Source: Geminocystis sp. NIES-3708 (GTDB lineage Bacteria > Cyanobacteriota > Cyanobacteriia > Cyanobacteriales > Cyanobacteriaceae). From it: a stretch of 64,000 nucleotides of DNA. Shown here piece by piece: positions 17,847 to 27,186 of the stretch (its first letter is position 1; every line of letters starts with the position of its first letter). Both the position numbers and the translations under genes were made by a program. The notes under the pieces are model-generated. The model saw nothing but the letters and a program-made list of their open reading frames with translations. It ran no database searches and was not told where the DNA came from. The DNA lies in the NCBI RefSeq assembly GCF_001548095.1, contig NZ_AP014815.1, positions 682,001-746,000 on the forward strand, in the 5' to 3' direction.

Positions 17847-20123
17847 ATGGTTAATCTTACAGAAAAAACCACAAATAACCCTACACAAACTCCGTTTAAT
17901 CAGGCTTGGCAAGGCTTTAAAATCGGTCAGTGGACAAAGGAAGTTAACGTCAGAGATTTTATTCAAAAAAATTATACCCCTTATACTGGTGATGAATCTT
18001 TTTTAACAGATGCTACTTCTACTACTAATAGTCTATGGACAGAAGTTAAACTATTAATGAAAGAAGAAAGAGAAAAAGGTGTTTTAGATGCTGAAACTAA
18101 AATTCCCTCTAGTATTACCGCTTATTCTGCCGGTTATATCAATCAAGACTTAGAAAAAATAGTTGGCTTACAAACCGATAAACCCCTTAAACGAGCAATT
18201 ATGCCCTATGGTGGTATCAGAGTTGTTGCTACATCTTTGAAATCTTACGGTTATGACATAGATCCTCAAACGGAAGAAATTTTCACAAAATATCGTAAAA
18301 CTCATAATGACGGTGTTTTTTCCGCTTATACTACCGACATGAGAAAAGCTCGCAAATCTGGTATTATAACTGGTTTACCTGATGCTTATGGTAGGGGACG
18401 TATTATCGGTGATTATCGTCGAGTTGCTTTATATGGTGTCGATTTTCTGATCAATGATAAACAAGCACAGCTACTTTCTCTCGAAAATGACATCATGGAT
18501 GAAGACACTATTCGCTTGAGAGAGGAAACTACTGAACAAATTCAAGCCTTAAATGAGTTAAAAGAAATGGCTTTGAGTTATGGCTTTGACATCAGCATAC
18601 CTGCAACAACAGCTCAAGAAGCGGTGCAATGGACTTATTTTGCTTATCTTGCCGCCGTAAAAGAACAAAATGGTGCAGCAATGTCTCTTGGTCGTACTTC
18701 GACTTTCTTAGATATTTATATTACCAAAGATCTCAAAAATGGTATTATCACTGAAGTCCAAGCTCAAGAATTAATTGATCAATTTGTGATCAAGTTACGT
18801 ATGGTTCGTTTTTTGCGTGCTCCTGAATATAATCAACTTTTTGCGGCTGATCCCGTTTGGGTGACAGAAGTAATTGGTGGTATGGGTGCAGATGGAAGAG
18901 CTTTAGTAACTAAAAATAGTTTCCGTTTCTTACACACATTATATAACTTAGGTCCTGCACCTGAACCCAATTTAACGGTATTATGGTCAGAAAGATTGCC
19001 GACCTGCTTTAAACATTATTGTGCTAAAGTTTCTATCGATACCAGCTCTATTCAATACGAAAATGATGATTTGATGCACCCTGACTATGGGGATGATTAT
19101 GGTATTGCCTGTTGTGTGTCTGTGATGAAAATTGGTAAACAAATGCAATTTTTTGGAGCAAGAGTCAATTTAGCCAAGGCTTTACTCTATACCATCAACG
19201 GTGGCAAAGATGAAAATAGTGGAGTACAAGTTGCTCCCGCTTACGCACCCATTACAGGAGATTATTTAGAATATGAAGAAATCACCGCAAAATTTGATTT
19301 ACTCATGGCATGGTTAGCAAAATTATACGTTAACACTCTTAATGTTATTCATTATATGCACGATAAGTATTCTTATGAACGTTTAGAAATGGCATTACAT
19401 GATCGAGATGTTTATCGTACAATGGCTTGTGGTATTGCTGGTTTATCAGTCGTGGCTGATGCTTTATCTGCCATTAAATATAGTCGAGTTAAAATAATTC
19501 GCAATGAAGCAGGTTTAGCCGTTGATTATGAAGTTGAAGGGGATTATCCTAAATTCGGAAATAATGATGATCGAGTTGATAGTATTGCTATTGGGTTAAT
19601 GACAAAATTCATGAACCAAATTCGCAAAAATAAAACCTATCGTCATGCAACTCCCACTCAATCAGTTTTAACCATTACCTCTAATGTGGTTTATGGTAAA
19701 AAAACTGGTAGTACTCCCGACGGACGTAAAGCAGGTGAACCTTTTGCCCCTGGTGCAAATCCTATGCACGGACGTGATATAAAAGGTGCGATCGCCTCTA
19801 TGGAATCCATCGCAAAATTACCTTACGAGCACGCTCAAGATGGTATATCCTATACTTTTTCTATCGTACCAAATGCTTTAGGTAAAACTTCTGAAATGCG
19901 CATTAAAAACTTAGCAGGAATTTTGGACGGTTATTTTCATAATACGGGTCATCATATAAATGTTAACGTTTTTAATCGAGATACCTTATTAGATGCCATG
20001 GATCATCCAGAACAATATCCACAATTAACCATTCGTGTTTCAGGTTATGCTGTTAACTTCATTAAACTAACCCGTGAACAACAGTTAGATGTAATTAACC
20101 GAACCTTTCACGAACAACTATAG
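17847..20123 (+). CDS. pflB: Pyruvate formate-lyase (formate C-acetyltransferase)
   Basis: The 758-residue glycyl-radical enzyme cleaves pyruvate with CoA to acetyl-CoA and formate under anoxia. Active-site Cys421-Cys422 lie in [12 protein letters not shown] and the radical Gly733 in RVSGYAVNF near the C-terminus; both contexts are essentially those of the E. coli enzyme, as are [19 protein letters not shown] and [11 protein letters not shown]. So it should be active if its activating enzyme exists. PFL occurs in only some cyanobacteria, where it would serve dark fermentation of glycogen. The usual partner pflA (radical-SAM activase) is not next to it or anywhere in this window; recR follows instead. 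Only the ATG at 17847 fits the family start. Confidence 0.96.
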   Translation: MVNLTEKTTNNPTQTPFNQAWQGFKIGQWTKEVNVRDFIQKNYTPYTGDESFLTDATSTTNSLWTEVKLLMKEEREKGVLDAETKIPSSITAYSAGYINQDLEKIVGLQTDKPLKRAIMPYGGIRVVATSLKSYGYDIDPQTEEIFTKYRKTHNDGVFSAYTTDMRKARKSGIITGLPDAYGRGRIIGDYRRVALYGVDFLINDKQAQLLSLENDIMDEDTIRLREETTEQIQALNELKEMALSYGFDISIPATTAQEAVQWTYFAYLAAVKEQNGAAMSLGRTSTFLDIYITKDLKNGIITEVQAQELIDQFVIKLRMVRFLRAPEYNQLFAADPVWVTEVIGGMGADGRALVTKNSFRFLHTLYNLGPAPEPNLTVLWSERLPTCFKHYCAKVSIDTSSIQYENDDLMHPDYGDDYGIACCVSVMKIGKQMQFFGARVNLAKALLYTINGGKDENSGVQVAPAYAPITGDYLEYEEITAKFDLLMAWLAKLYVNTLNVIHYMHDKYSYERLEMALHDRDVYRTMACGIAGLSVVADALSAIKYSRVKIIRNEAGLAVDYEVEGDYPKFGNNDDRVDSIAIGLMTKFMNQIRKNKTYRHATPTQSVLTITSNVVYGKKTGSTPDGRKAGEPFAPGANPMHGRDIKGAIASMESIAKLPYEHAQDGISYTFSIVPNALGKTSEMRIKNLAGILDGYFHNTGHHINVNVFNRDTLLDAMDHPEQYPQLTIRVSGYAVNFIKLTREQQLDVINRTFHEQL

Positions 20124-20283
20124 TAACTGATTTAACTATAAAAATAGTAAAAGACGGAACTTTTATGGCAGGGAGATGATGCCTTTTGTAAATCAAGAAA
20201 ATTATTTCAAAAAAGCACAAAGATTTAGCATTTTTCTACCTGTCAATTTGTTTTCGCCATTTTTCTTCTATGGAGCTGGGGTC

Positions 20284-20313
20284 TTGACAAATCCTCTTTT
20301 TATTATTTAATAC
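20284..20313 (+). promoter_or_regulatory. Possible promoter for recR
   Basis: A consensus -35 TTGACA (20284-20289) is followed after 16-18 bp by TTTAAT/TAATAC as a weak -10. It is the only good promoter-like element in the 303-bp gap between pflB and recR, which otherwise shows AT-rich sequence and no ORF. Confidence 0.4.
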
Positions 20314-20410
20314 AGTAAATATGATGATAAAAATCTTTTCACTTTATAAGAGAAAATAAGTCGCAAAAGATATAGATTAATTATCAGTAACCAATAAATA
20401 ATAATCATAA

Positions 20411-20416
20411 AAGGAG
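20411..20416 (+). promoter_or_regulatory. Shine-Dalgarno site that fixes the recR start
   Basis: AAGGAG sits 7 nt before ATC 20424 and 10 nt before ATT 20427. It is stronger than most ribosome sites in this window and supports initiation here despite the lack of a conventional start codon. Confidence 0.65.
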
Positions 20417-20426
20417 ACTAAAAATC

Positions 20427-21017
20427 ATTTTTACCCCGCCATTAGCACGATTAATCGAACAATTACAAAAATTACCCGGTATCGGACCAAAAAGTGCACA
20501 AAGATTAGCCTTTCATATCCTTAAACGTGCAGATAAAGATGCTGAAGCTTTAGCCCAAGCTATTCTTGACGCAAAAAGAAGAGTCGGTTTTTGTCAAAAA
20601 TGTTTTCATTTATCTGCTGATCCTATTTGTGAAATTTGTCGTAACCCCAGTAGAAATCAAAATCTTATTTGTGTAGTAGAAGATTCTAAAGATGTCATAG
20701 CCTTAGAAAAAACCAGAGAATATCAAGGTTTATATCATGTCTTAGGAGGGGTTATTTCCCCGATGGATGGAATTACACCCGAACAATTAAATATTCAACC
20801 TTTAATTCAAAGAATGGCACAGGGAAAGATTGAAGAAGTAATCATGGCAATCAGTCCTAGTATCGAAGGTGAAACCACTACTTTATATGTCGGTCAACTA
20901 TTAAAACCATTTACAAAAGTCACTCGCATTGCCTTTGGTTTACCCATGGGAGGAGATTTGGAATATGCAGATGAAGTCACTTTGGCAAGAGCATTAGAAG
21001 GACGTAGAGATCTTTAA
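20427..21017 (+). CDS. recR: Recombination protein RecR, apparently with an ATT (or ATC) start codon
   Basis: The full RecR reading frame runs from about 20421: [20 protein letters not shown], the helix-hairpin-helix [15 protein letters not shown], the four-Cys zinc site [16 protein letters not shown], the Toprim segment [17 protein letters not shown] and the C-terminal [20 protein letters not shown]. RecR joins RecF/RecO in loading RecA at gaps. Between an in-frame TAA (20388-20390) and the internal ATG at 20763 there is no ATG, GTG or TTG. A strong SD (AAGGAG, 20411-20416) points to ATC 20424 or ATT 20427. I chose ATT because it is a known rare start and because it gives MFTPPLARL, close to the usual family start; length is then 196, the family norm. 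The ATG at 20763 would cut off the zinc and HhH domains. Confidence 0.9.
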   Translation: MFTPPLARLIEQLQKLPGIGPKSAQRLAFHILKRADKDAEALAQAILDAKRRVGFCQKCFHLSADPICEICRNPSRNQNLICVVEDSKDVIALEKTREYQGLYHVLGGVISPMDGITPEQLNIQPLIQRMAQGKIEEVIMAISPSIEGETTTLYVGQLLKPFTKVTRIAFGLPMGGDLEYADEVTLARALEGRRDL

Positions 21018-21050
21018 ATAAAGCCTTTAGCCGATAAATTTACATACTAA

Positions 21051-21108
21051 AAGCTCCCCAACCCCCAAAAAGGGGGAGTAACTTCGGAGAGTACTGCGGG
21101 GAGAGCTT
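21051..21108. repeat. GC-rich nested inverted repeat (AAGCTCCCC ... GGGGAGAGCTT)
   Basis: The outer arms AAGCTCCCC and GGGGAGAGCTT flank an inner hairpin CCCCC-AAAAA-GGGGG (21062-21076). It lies in the 318-bp gap between recR and exbD, directly followed by a heptamer tract. It looks like a small dispersed element or a recR terminator. A related AGAGCTTTTT/AAAAAGCTCT pair with a following CTCCTCCCCCC occurs at 31656-31770. Confidence 0.55.
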
Positions 21109-21113
21109 AATAG

Positions 21114-21144
21114 ACAATTAACAATTAACAATTAATAATAATTG
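21114..21144. repeat. ACAATTA heptamer tract between recR and exbD
   Basis: Three to four perfect ACAATTA units (GACAATTAACAATTAACAATTAATAATAATTG). The AATAGACAATTAACAATTA portion is repeated at 63557-63575. The remaining gap to exbD is AT-rich with no ORF. Confidence 0.6.
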
Positions 21145-21335
21145 TAACGTAAATATTCAAGCCTTGTCAATATATTCACGAGGTTTCCTAGAATATTTTT
21201 TTTGCTATCATTGAGTCTTTCCCCAATTTCTTTATAGCGATAACAAAATAAAAGAATTGATCGCGCTAAAATGGCAATCAGAAAACCATCGTCAAGATTA
21301 GATTAAACGTTAAACATTTCAACAATTAAGCTCTT

Positions 21336-21992
21336 ATGACTCAATTATCCGCAGAATCAAAGGTAACTGAAAAAAAAAGACATCATATTCATCATGGAAA
21401 ACATCCTGTCAAACCTTTTAAATTATGGCAAGATATTAGTGAGCAAGAAGTCAGAATCGAAATTGTACCAATGATTGACGTTATTTTTTGTATTTTAACG
21501 TTTTTCATTTTGGCAGCTGTAGGTTTTTCTCGCCAACAAGCCATTAGTTTGAATCTTCCAAAAGCGGCGACTGGCACGGCAGAAATGAGGGAGATGTTGG
21601 TAGTAAGTTTAGATAATCGGGGACAACTATATCTTGAAAAACAGCCTGTTAGTCAAGTACAACTTTATAGTGCAATCAAAAACTATCATAGTCTCAATCC
21701 CAGTGGATTAATGGTACTTCATGCTTCTCAGGAAGTGCGTTATAGTCAAGTCATTGAAGTATTAGATATGCTTAAAGAAGTAGGGGGAGAAAGAGTGGCT
21801 TTAGCAACTTTACCCGGAAAATCTCAAGCACCTAATCAAACTGTAGATCCTTATGGTGGCTTTAATCCTTATTACCCTAATTATGGTACTAATCAACCTT
21901 CCTCACAACCTCCAATTCAATCTCCCTCTCAATTATCTCCCCAACCATCTCCTCAAATTCCTATCCCAATTGAACCTCCTGCTCCTCAATAA
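21336..21992 (+). CDS. exbD: ExbD/TolR-family biopolymer transport protein with proline-rich tail
   Basis: The 218-residue protein has a basic His/Lys-rich cytoplasmic N-terminus, one TM around residues 43-66 with the essential Asp (IVPMIDVIFCILTFFILAA), and a periplasmic ExbD domain (EMREMLVVSLDNRGQLYLEKQP ... LHASQEVRYSQVIEVLDMLKEVGGERVALAT). ExbB-ExbD complexes use proton flux to energise TonB-dependent uptake. Residues about 170-218 are an added Pro/Gln/Ser tail (QPSPQIPIPIEPPAPQ type), longer than in classical ExbD. No exbB or tonB gene is in this window, which is atypical as exbB normally precedes it. Confidence 0.9.
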   Translation: MTQLSAESKVTEKKRHHIHHGKHPVKPFKLWQDISEQEVRIEIVPMIDVIFCILTFFILAAVGFSRQQAISLNLPKAATGTAEMREMLVVSLDNRGQLYLEKQPVSQVQLYSAIKNYHSLNPSGLMVLHASQEVRYSQVIEVLDMLKEVGGERVALATLPGKSQAPNQTVDPYGGFNPYYPNYGTNQPSSQPPIQSPSQLSPQPSPQIPIPIEPPAPQ

Positions 21993-22145
21993 TTAAAATG
22001 GTTTAAGAAGTAAATCACAAGTAACAAAATGATGAAGACAAAACAAGTGAACAAGTAGAAAAAATCCCAATATTTGTGCATTGTTAAAATAATATTTTAT
22101 TAAATTCACAAAAAACACAATCTCCCTGTGTGTTTATCTTCTAAG

Positions 22146-23852
22146 TCAGTCATCACCTATTTTTATATCGAACTCAGGTGATGTACTCCATTTTTCCCCT
22201 TTAATTAAAGTATGAGTTTTCCAGTTATCATCAGTATTGGGATAATCAAGACGATAATGTCCTCCTCTACTTTCCTTTCGATAGATAGCACTTTTGAGGA
22301 TTAAATAGCCAACATCCACTAAGTTTAAAGTCTCTGCTGCTAATTTTAATTGTTGTTCTGCGACAGGGGAAATTAATTCGTAAGATTGAGCTGATGTAAT
22401 ATTGCCTATGAATCGGCAAATTGAGAGTAACTTTAATTGATTATGCCAGTGTTCTACTTCTTTGATGGCTTTTTCTAATCCTGCTTCAGTACGACAAATC
22501 CCCGCTCCTTCCCATACTGTGATGGGTAAAGCATTTCTGATTTTAGTAATTAAGTCCATTTCTTCTTGCCAATCATCATTAATCTTTTGATAATTTATTG
22601 TTCGTAACATTAATTCATCACTAGAATTTAATGATAAATCACGGAAACTTTCGGCAAAGACAACACATTCTAAAAGAGAATTACTAGCTAAACGATTCGC
22701 TCCATGAACTCCAGTACTAGCCGTCTCTCCAATGGCGTATAAATTCTTGATTGAAGTTTCATTATTAAGATTAACGGCGACACCTCCCATCCAATAATGT
22801 GCGGCAGGAGAAACGGGAATTGGTTGAGAAAATAAATCTACTCCCCATTGTTGACACTTATTAATGATATTGGGGAAACGATATTCAATACGATCATGAG
22901 GAATAGGGCGTAAATCTAAGTAAACTTTACCATGAGCAGGATCTTGACTTATTTTATGTAAATGACTGAAAATAGCTCGACTAACTACGTCTCTTGGTGC
23001 TAATTCTCCTTTTTCGTGATAATCAAAAGCAAACCGCTTTCCTTGATCATCAATTAAATGAGCTCCTTCCCCCCTCACGGCTTCACTAATCAGAAAATGA
23101 GGTGCATTAGTAATATTTAACGCAGTGGGATGAAATTGGACAAATTCTAAGTCTCTTAAAATAGCTCCTTTACGCCATGCTAAAGCTACTCCATCCCCTG
23201 TACTAACTTTCGGATTGGTGGTTTGAGCAAATACTTGTCCTCCCCCTCCTGTGGCTAAAATAACGCCTTTTGCTGATAACCAATGAATTTTATTCTCATG
23301 AAGCAAACTCACCCCTTGGCATTGATTTTTGTTTTCATCTAACCATAAACTAAGAGCATAAGCCTGTTCATACACTTGAATATTTTTACTTTCTAGCACT
23401 TTCTGCCTTAAGATAGAGACGATTGCTCTTCCTGTTGTATCAGCGGCATGGAGCACACGAGGAAAAGAATGAGCGGCTTCTAAAGTCATCGCTAATGAAC
23501 TATTTTGATTATCCCCTTGTGTTGATGTGCGGTCAAAATCTACCCCCATTTGTAATAATGAGTTAATAGAAGTGGCGGCATTTTCTACTAAAAATTTAAC
23601 CGCTTTAACATCGCATAAACCAGCACCAGCTTTGAGAGTATCTTCTAAATGAAGTTGGGGAGAATCTTCAGGATTAATAGCCGCCGCAATGCCCCCTTGT
23701 GCCCAATCACTAGCACCTTTTTTTAGTTTATCTTTTGTAATGATCGCAATACGGAAATGATTTGGCAGACATAAAGCTGTGTATAAACCAGCCGCACCAG
23801 AACCAATAATTATTACATCAAAGTTACAAGGGAAAGAGGATTTTTCGTTCAA
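22146..23852 (-). CDS. nadB: L-aspartate oxidase (NadB); C-terminus formed by a repeat element
   Basis: The 568-residue FAD enzyme oxidises L-aspartate to iminoaspartate for de novo NAD synthesis. Evidence: the FAD dinucleotide loop IIIGSGAAGLYTALCL at the N-terminus, SDWAQGGIAAAINP, the substrate-binding region EFVQFHPTAL and SEAVRGEGAHLID, and YWMGGVAVNLNNETSIKNLYAIGETASTGVHGANRLASNSLLECV. It resembles succinate dehydrogenase flavoproteins, but the length and C-terminal region fit NadB. The last ~12 codons (SPEFDIKIGDD) and stop coincide with a copy of the ACCTGAGTTCGATATAAAAAT repeat (22152-22183), so the native 3' end seems to have been replaced. Confidence 0.95.
   Translation of the reverse strand: MNEKSSFPCNFDVIIIGSGAAGLYTALCLPNHFRIAIITKDKLKKGASDWAQGGIAAAINPEDSPQLHLEDTLKAGAGLCDVKAVKFLVENAATSINSLLQMGVDFDRTSTQGDNQNSSLAMTLEAAHSFPRVLHAADTTGRAIVSILRQKVLESKNIQVYEQAYALSLWLDENKNQCQGVSLLHENKIHWLSAKGVILATGGGGQVFAQTTNPKVSTGDGVALAWRKGAILRDLEFVQFHPTALNITNAPHFLISEAVRGEGAHLIDDQGKRFAFDYHEKGELAPRDVVSRAIFSHLHKISQDPAHGKVYLDLRPIPHDRIEYRFPNIINKCQQWGVDLFSQPIPVSPAAHYWMGGVAVNLNNETSIKNLYAIGETASTGVHGANRLASNSLLECVVFAESFRDLSLNSSDELMLRTINYQKINDDWQEEMDLITKIRNALPITVWEGAGICRTEAGLEKAIKEVEHWHNQLKLLSICRFIGNITSAQSYELISPVAEQQLKLAAETLNLVDVGYLILKSAIYRKESRGGHYRLDYPNTDDNWKTHTLIKGEKWSTSPEFDIKIGDD
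22152..22183 (-). repeat. MITE end fused into nadB
   Basis: CATCACCTATTTTTATATCG then AACTCAGGTGATG carries the MITE terminus and is itself palindromic at its edges (CACCT/AGGTG). The nadB stop (22146-22148) lies just beyond it, so the element supplies coding sequence. Confidence 0.6.
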
Positions 23853-24006
23853 GATTTTGATTTTTTGGCAGGAAGTGTATTTGTGCTAATTTTACCCAAT
23901 GATTTATACAAATCGCCATAAATAAAAATTTCCATAGAAGATTTTACTTTTATGTTTGACTTGTTTAAGTTAAAGTCACTTAGACTTCAGTTAGATGTAA
24001 AAAACT

Positions 24007-24185
24007 TTCAAAAATAAAGGTTTAAAACTGGTGATATACCAAATTTTACCCACTAAAAAAAATAAAGTTGATCAATAATTGACGAAAATCAATTTGAATA
24101 ATGTTTCAATCAATTTTCTCCCAGTATCCTAGACATCTAGTCCCCAGTCTCATTTTTGCTAAGGAATTTATATCAAACCTAGGTA
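24007..24185 (+). mobile_element. MITE-like element, copy R1
   Basis: From TTCAAAAATAAAGGTTTAAA to TATATCAAACCTAGGT this copy aligns by eye with copy R2 (31783-31946), sharing AAATTTTACCCACT, GAAAATCAATTT, CAATTTTCTCC and AGTCTCAT in order. The left terminal inverted repeat is not recognisable. It occupies most of the gap upstream of nadB and before the phasin-like gene; the remaining gap sequence is AT-rich with no ORF. Confidence 0.65.
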
Positions 24186-24271
24186 ATTAGAGGCGTTCAT
24201 TTGATCGTCTCTATTTTCTATTTTAATTTTTAGACTAAAATGAAGGAAAGTTTAATTTGATAGATAATTTT

Positions 24272-24598
24272 ATGGCAGATTCAGAAAATTTGTTACAAAA
24301 AGCATTTTATTTAGGTGTCGGTATTGCTAGTTATGCCGTGGAAAAAGCTAATGATAAATTTCAAGAATTAAAGCAACAAGCTGAAAAAATTGCCCTTACC
24401 CCTGATTTCCCTCAACAATTACAAAAAATAGCGGATGATATGGTAAGTAAAGGAAAAATGAGTGCAGAAGAGGCTCGTAATTTTGTTGATGAAATGTTGA
24501 AACAATCTCAATCTCAAGACACAAAAAAAGATAATCCTGATTCTCCCCCTCAACCACGCACCATTGAAATAGTAACGGATGATGAAAATGATCAATAA
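24272..24598 (+). CDS. Phasin-like/coiled-coil small protein
   Basis: I use the ATG at 24272 (MADSENLLQKAFYLGVGIAS), giving 108 residues; a TTG at 24257 sits closer to the SD GAAGGAAAG (24242-24250) and remains possible. The protein has one long amphipathic helix (SYAVEKANDKFQELKQQAEKIA), then a second with GKMSAEEARNFVDEMLKQ, and a disordered charged tail. This pattern (helix, then MSAEEARNFVDEM) is shared by cyanobacterial phasin-like proteins, which coat granules or membranes in other bacteria. Function here is not known. It precedes the CxxC protein at 24678 on the same strand. Confidence 0.7.
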   Translation: MADSENLLQKAFYLGVGIASYAVEKANDKFQELKQQAEKIALTPDFPQQLQKIADDMVSKGKMSAEEARNFVDEMLKQSQSQDTKKDNPDSPPQPRTIEIVTDDENDQ

Positions 24599-24677
24599 AG
24601 AATTAATAATTAATCAAATACACCAACCATTAATAATTAAGCTACATTAGAGTTTAGATCTTTTTTATTCTTTGGTA

Positions 24678-25130
24678 ATGATGGATAATTGGGAAAATAA
24701 TTTAATTGACTGGTTAAATACTGCTCAAAATGAATTGGAGTCATTTTATACACAAATGAACCAACATTGGCAAAAAAATAGCACTGAATGGGAAAAAACA
24801 TTTAATCAGTTAACAGAAGAAGTTGAGGAAACACTGACAATAGAATTGAATGAATTGCTTACAGAAGTAGATGATTTTTTCGTAGAAGTATTAAAATTAT
24901 TTCTTGATGATAATTATCTCAATGATGTTGACAATTACAGTTATTTTCTTGATGAAGATGATTTTAATTCATGGTTACAAGACACAAAAATCAAACCTAA
25001 CGCAGAAATAAATCCTGCTTGTCTCGGTTGTACTAATTATCATGGTCAAAGTTATAATGGTAACTTACTTGTATGCGGAATGCACCCCTATGGTTGGGAT
25101 GGGGAAAATTGTCCTGATTGGCAAGAGTAA
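24678..25130 (+). CDS. Conserved hypothetical protein with C-terminal four-Cys motif
   Basis: The start is the ATG at 24678 (or the adjacent ATG 24681); a TTG at 24672 is in frame but less likely. The 150-residue protein has an acidic, Trp-rich helical N-terminal region (WENNLIDWLNTAQNELESFY, HWQKNSTEWEKTFNQL), then a C-terminal CLGCTNYHGQSYNGNLLVCGMHPYGW with a further Cys in NCPDW. The CxxC...C...C spacing suggests metal binding or a redox site. The C-terminal motif is one I know from unnamed cyanobacterial proteins. No function is assigned. Confidence 0.65.
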   Translation: MMDNWENNLIDWLNTAQNELESFYTQMNQHWQKNSTEWEKTFNQLTEEVEETLTIELNELLTEVDDFFVEVLKLFLDDNYLNDVDNYSYFLDEDDFNSWLQDTKIKPNAEINPACLGCTNYHGQSYNGNLLVCGMHPYGWDGENCPDWQE

Positions 25131-25195
25131 AAAAATCCAAAAAAACTTTATCAATCAAAACGAATCTAAAAATTAATGACTTTGGCTATTTATAT

Positions 25196-25230
25196 AATTG
25201 TTAATTGTTAATTATTAATGATTAATTATT
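25196..25230. repeat. TTAATTG heptamer tract at the pyk 3' end
   Basis: AATTGTTAATTGTTAATTATTAATGATTAATTATT overlaps the last codons and stop of pyk (25222). It adds to the series of heptamer tracts at gene ends. Confidence 0.55.
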
Positions 25231-27012
25231 AAAACTATCAACTTCTCCTTGAGCGTTATCTGTGCCAAGATATACCAAACCTTGCTCGATTTTGAGGGTG
25301 ACAAAACTAGCATCTCGAATTAAACGGGTTGCTTCTTTTACCCCTACAATAACGGGAATACCTAAACGCATACCGATTTGAGCCGCATGAGATCTCACTC
25401 CCGTTTCTTCAGTGACGATTGCACCTGCTAAACGCATAGCGTCAACATATTGATTATCGGTAGATTTCGTTACTAATATATCTCCCTGAGCAAAATTACT
25501 CAATTGACTAACATCTTTAATAACTTTTGTTCTACCTGTAATAATTCCTTGCCCAATACCTACTCCTTCACTAAGTAAACCTTTGACAATTTCTACTTTG
25601 ATTAAATCCGTTGAACCGGCTACACCTTGTAATGTACCAGCAGTCATCACGACTAAGTTACCGTCATAGAGTAAGCCTTTTTCTCTGGCTACGTTGATAG
25701 CGGCTTGGAATACTTGACGCAATCCGGGTAAATCTAATAATAGTAAAGGTTTAATACCCCAAACTAATTGTAATTGACGAGAAACACTAACATGGGGAGT
25801 AATGGCAAAAATAGGAGTTTTAGGGCGAAATTTTGAAACATTACGAGCCGTTGCACCAGTTTTTGTTAATGTCATAATTGCCGATGCGTGAAGTTTTTTC
25901 GCAATTTGACTTACTGCACCAGCAATAGCTGTTGAAATATTTTCATTATCAAAATTGTCATTATAGGGTGCAACAATATTATCTCTTTCTTGTTCAATTC
26001 TAGCGGCAATTTTTGCCATAGTAGCCACTGCTTGAACAGGATATTTCCCCACGGCTGTTTCATTGGAAAGCATAACCGCATCGGTACCATCAAGAATTGC
26101 GTTAGCAACATCTGAAACTTCGGCACGGGTTGGGCTAGGGCTACTTGCCATACTATCTAACATCTGGGTAGCCGTAATGATGGGAATACCGAGACGGTTG
26201 GCTGTACGAATTAATCGTTTTTGTAAAATTGGTACGTCTTCTGCTGGTAATTCTACTCCCAAGTCTCCCCTTGCTACCATGACTCCATCACACAGAGAAA
26301 GTATTTCTTCCATTTGTTCGATGGCTTCGTGTTTTTCGATTTTTGCAATTACAGGGGTAGATTTTCCAGCACTACTGATTAAGTCTTTTATTTCTAATAC
26401 ATCTTGAGGATTACGAACGAAACTTAAGGCTACCCAATCAACTCTTTGATCTAAACCGAACATCAAGTCTTTTTTGTCTTTATCAGTTAAGGCTTTTACC
26501 GATAGATAAACGTTAGGAAAATTAACCCCTTTATTGCTAGAAAGTACACCCCCTACCACCACTTGACAATGCAAATCTTTATTTTCTAAATCTATCTCTT
26601 TAACTACCATCTCCACTCTACCATCATCGATTAAGATTCTGGCATTCACAGGTACTTCTTCTGCTAAATTTTCATAGCTAATACAACTTATTTCTTGATT
26701 ACACTTTACTTCCCTACTGGTTAAAATATAGTGATCACCTTCTTTAAGTTCTACAGAAACACATTCAAATTTTCCTAACCGAATTTTAGGTCCTTGTAAA
26801 TCTTGTAAAATACCAATGGGTATATTAAGTTCATTTTCTGCTTGACGAATCAGACGAATACTACGTTGATGCACTTCATGAGTGCCATGAGAAAAGTTGA
26901 GACGAAAAGTATTAGCGCCAGCAAGTATCATTTGACGTAAAGTTTCGGGGTTTGCACAACCTGGGCCAACAGTGGCTACAATTTTAGTACGGTGGGAAAA
27001 TTTGTCAGACAT
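25222..27012 (-). CDS. pyk: Pyruvate kinase with C-terminal PEP-utilising domain
   Basis: I place the start at the ATG at 27012 (MSDKFSHRTKIVATVGPGC), two codons inside a longer frame that would begin with TTG. The 596-residue enzyme makes pyruvate and ATP from PEP and ADP, in glycolysis. Core motifs: TFRLNFSHGTHEVH, LQDLQGPKIRLG, VIAKIEKHEAIE (catalytic Lys), VARGDLGVELP and ATQMLDSM. After the regulatory domain (ends about 475), residues about 500-595 form a PEP-utiliser-like mobile domain with TEETGVRSHAAQIGMRLGIPVIVG, found in long-type cyanobacterial and Bacillus enzymes. With pflB it would feed fermentation. Promoter not identified. Confidence 0.96.
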   Translation of the reverse strand: MSDKFSHRTKIVATVGPGCANPETLRQMILAGANTFRLNFSHGTHEVHQRSIRLIRQAENELNIPIGILQDLQGPKIRLGKFECVSVELKEGDHYILTSREVKCNQEISCISYENLAEEVPVNARILIDDGRVEMVVKEIDLENKDLHCQVVVGGVLSSNKGVNFPNVYLSVKALTDKDKKDLMFGLDQRVDWVALSFVRNPQDVLEIKDLISSAGKSTPVIAKIEKHEAIEQMEEILSLCDGVMVARGDLGVELPAEDVPILQKRLIRTANRLGIPIITATQMLDSMASSPSPTRAEVSDVANAILDGTDAVMLSNETAVGKYPVQAVATMAKIAARIEQERDNIVAPYNDNFDNENISTAIAGAVSQIAKKLHASAIMTLTKTGATARNVSKFRPKTPIFAITPHVSVSRQLQLVWGIKPLLLLDLPGLRQVFQAAINVAREKGLLYDGNLVVMTAGTLQGVAGSTDLIKVEIVKGLLSEGVGIGQGIITGRTKVIKDVSQLSNFAQGDILVTKSTDNQYVDAMRLAGAIVTEETGVRSHAAQIGMRLGIPVIVGVKEATRLIRDASFVTLKIEQGLVYLGTDNAQGEVDSFNN

Positions 27013-27186
27013 CACCAATTTATTACTGATAAAACGTGATTGATCATTATATCTTACTTTGGATTCGTTCCATTATCGTTAATTACCTCTGTGTCATTAT
27101 CATTGTTTCACTGAGTGAGAAAATTTATTTATCAAAGTAGGCAACTTAAACCAGTAGAATTAAATTCCTAATTGTTAATTTTTTGT

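Noticed and set aside
20763-21017. 84-residue protein starting at ATG 20763
   Set aside because: It is only the C-terminal part of RecR; the frame upstream encodes the zinc and HhH domains without a stop.
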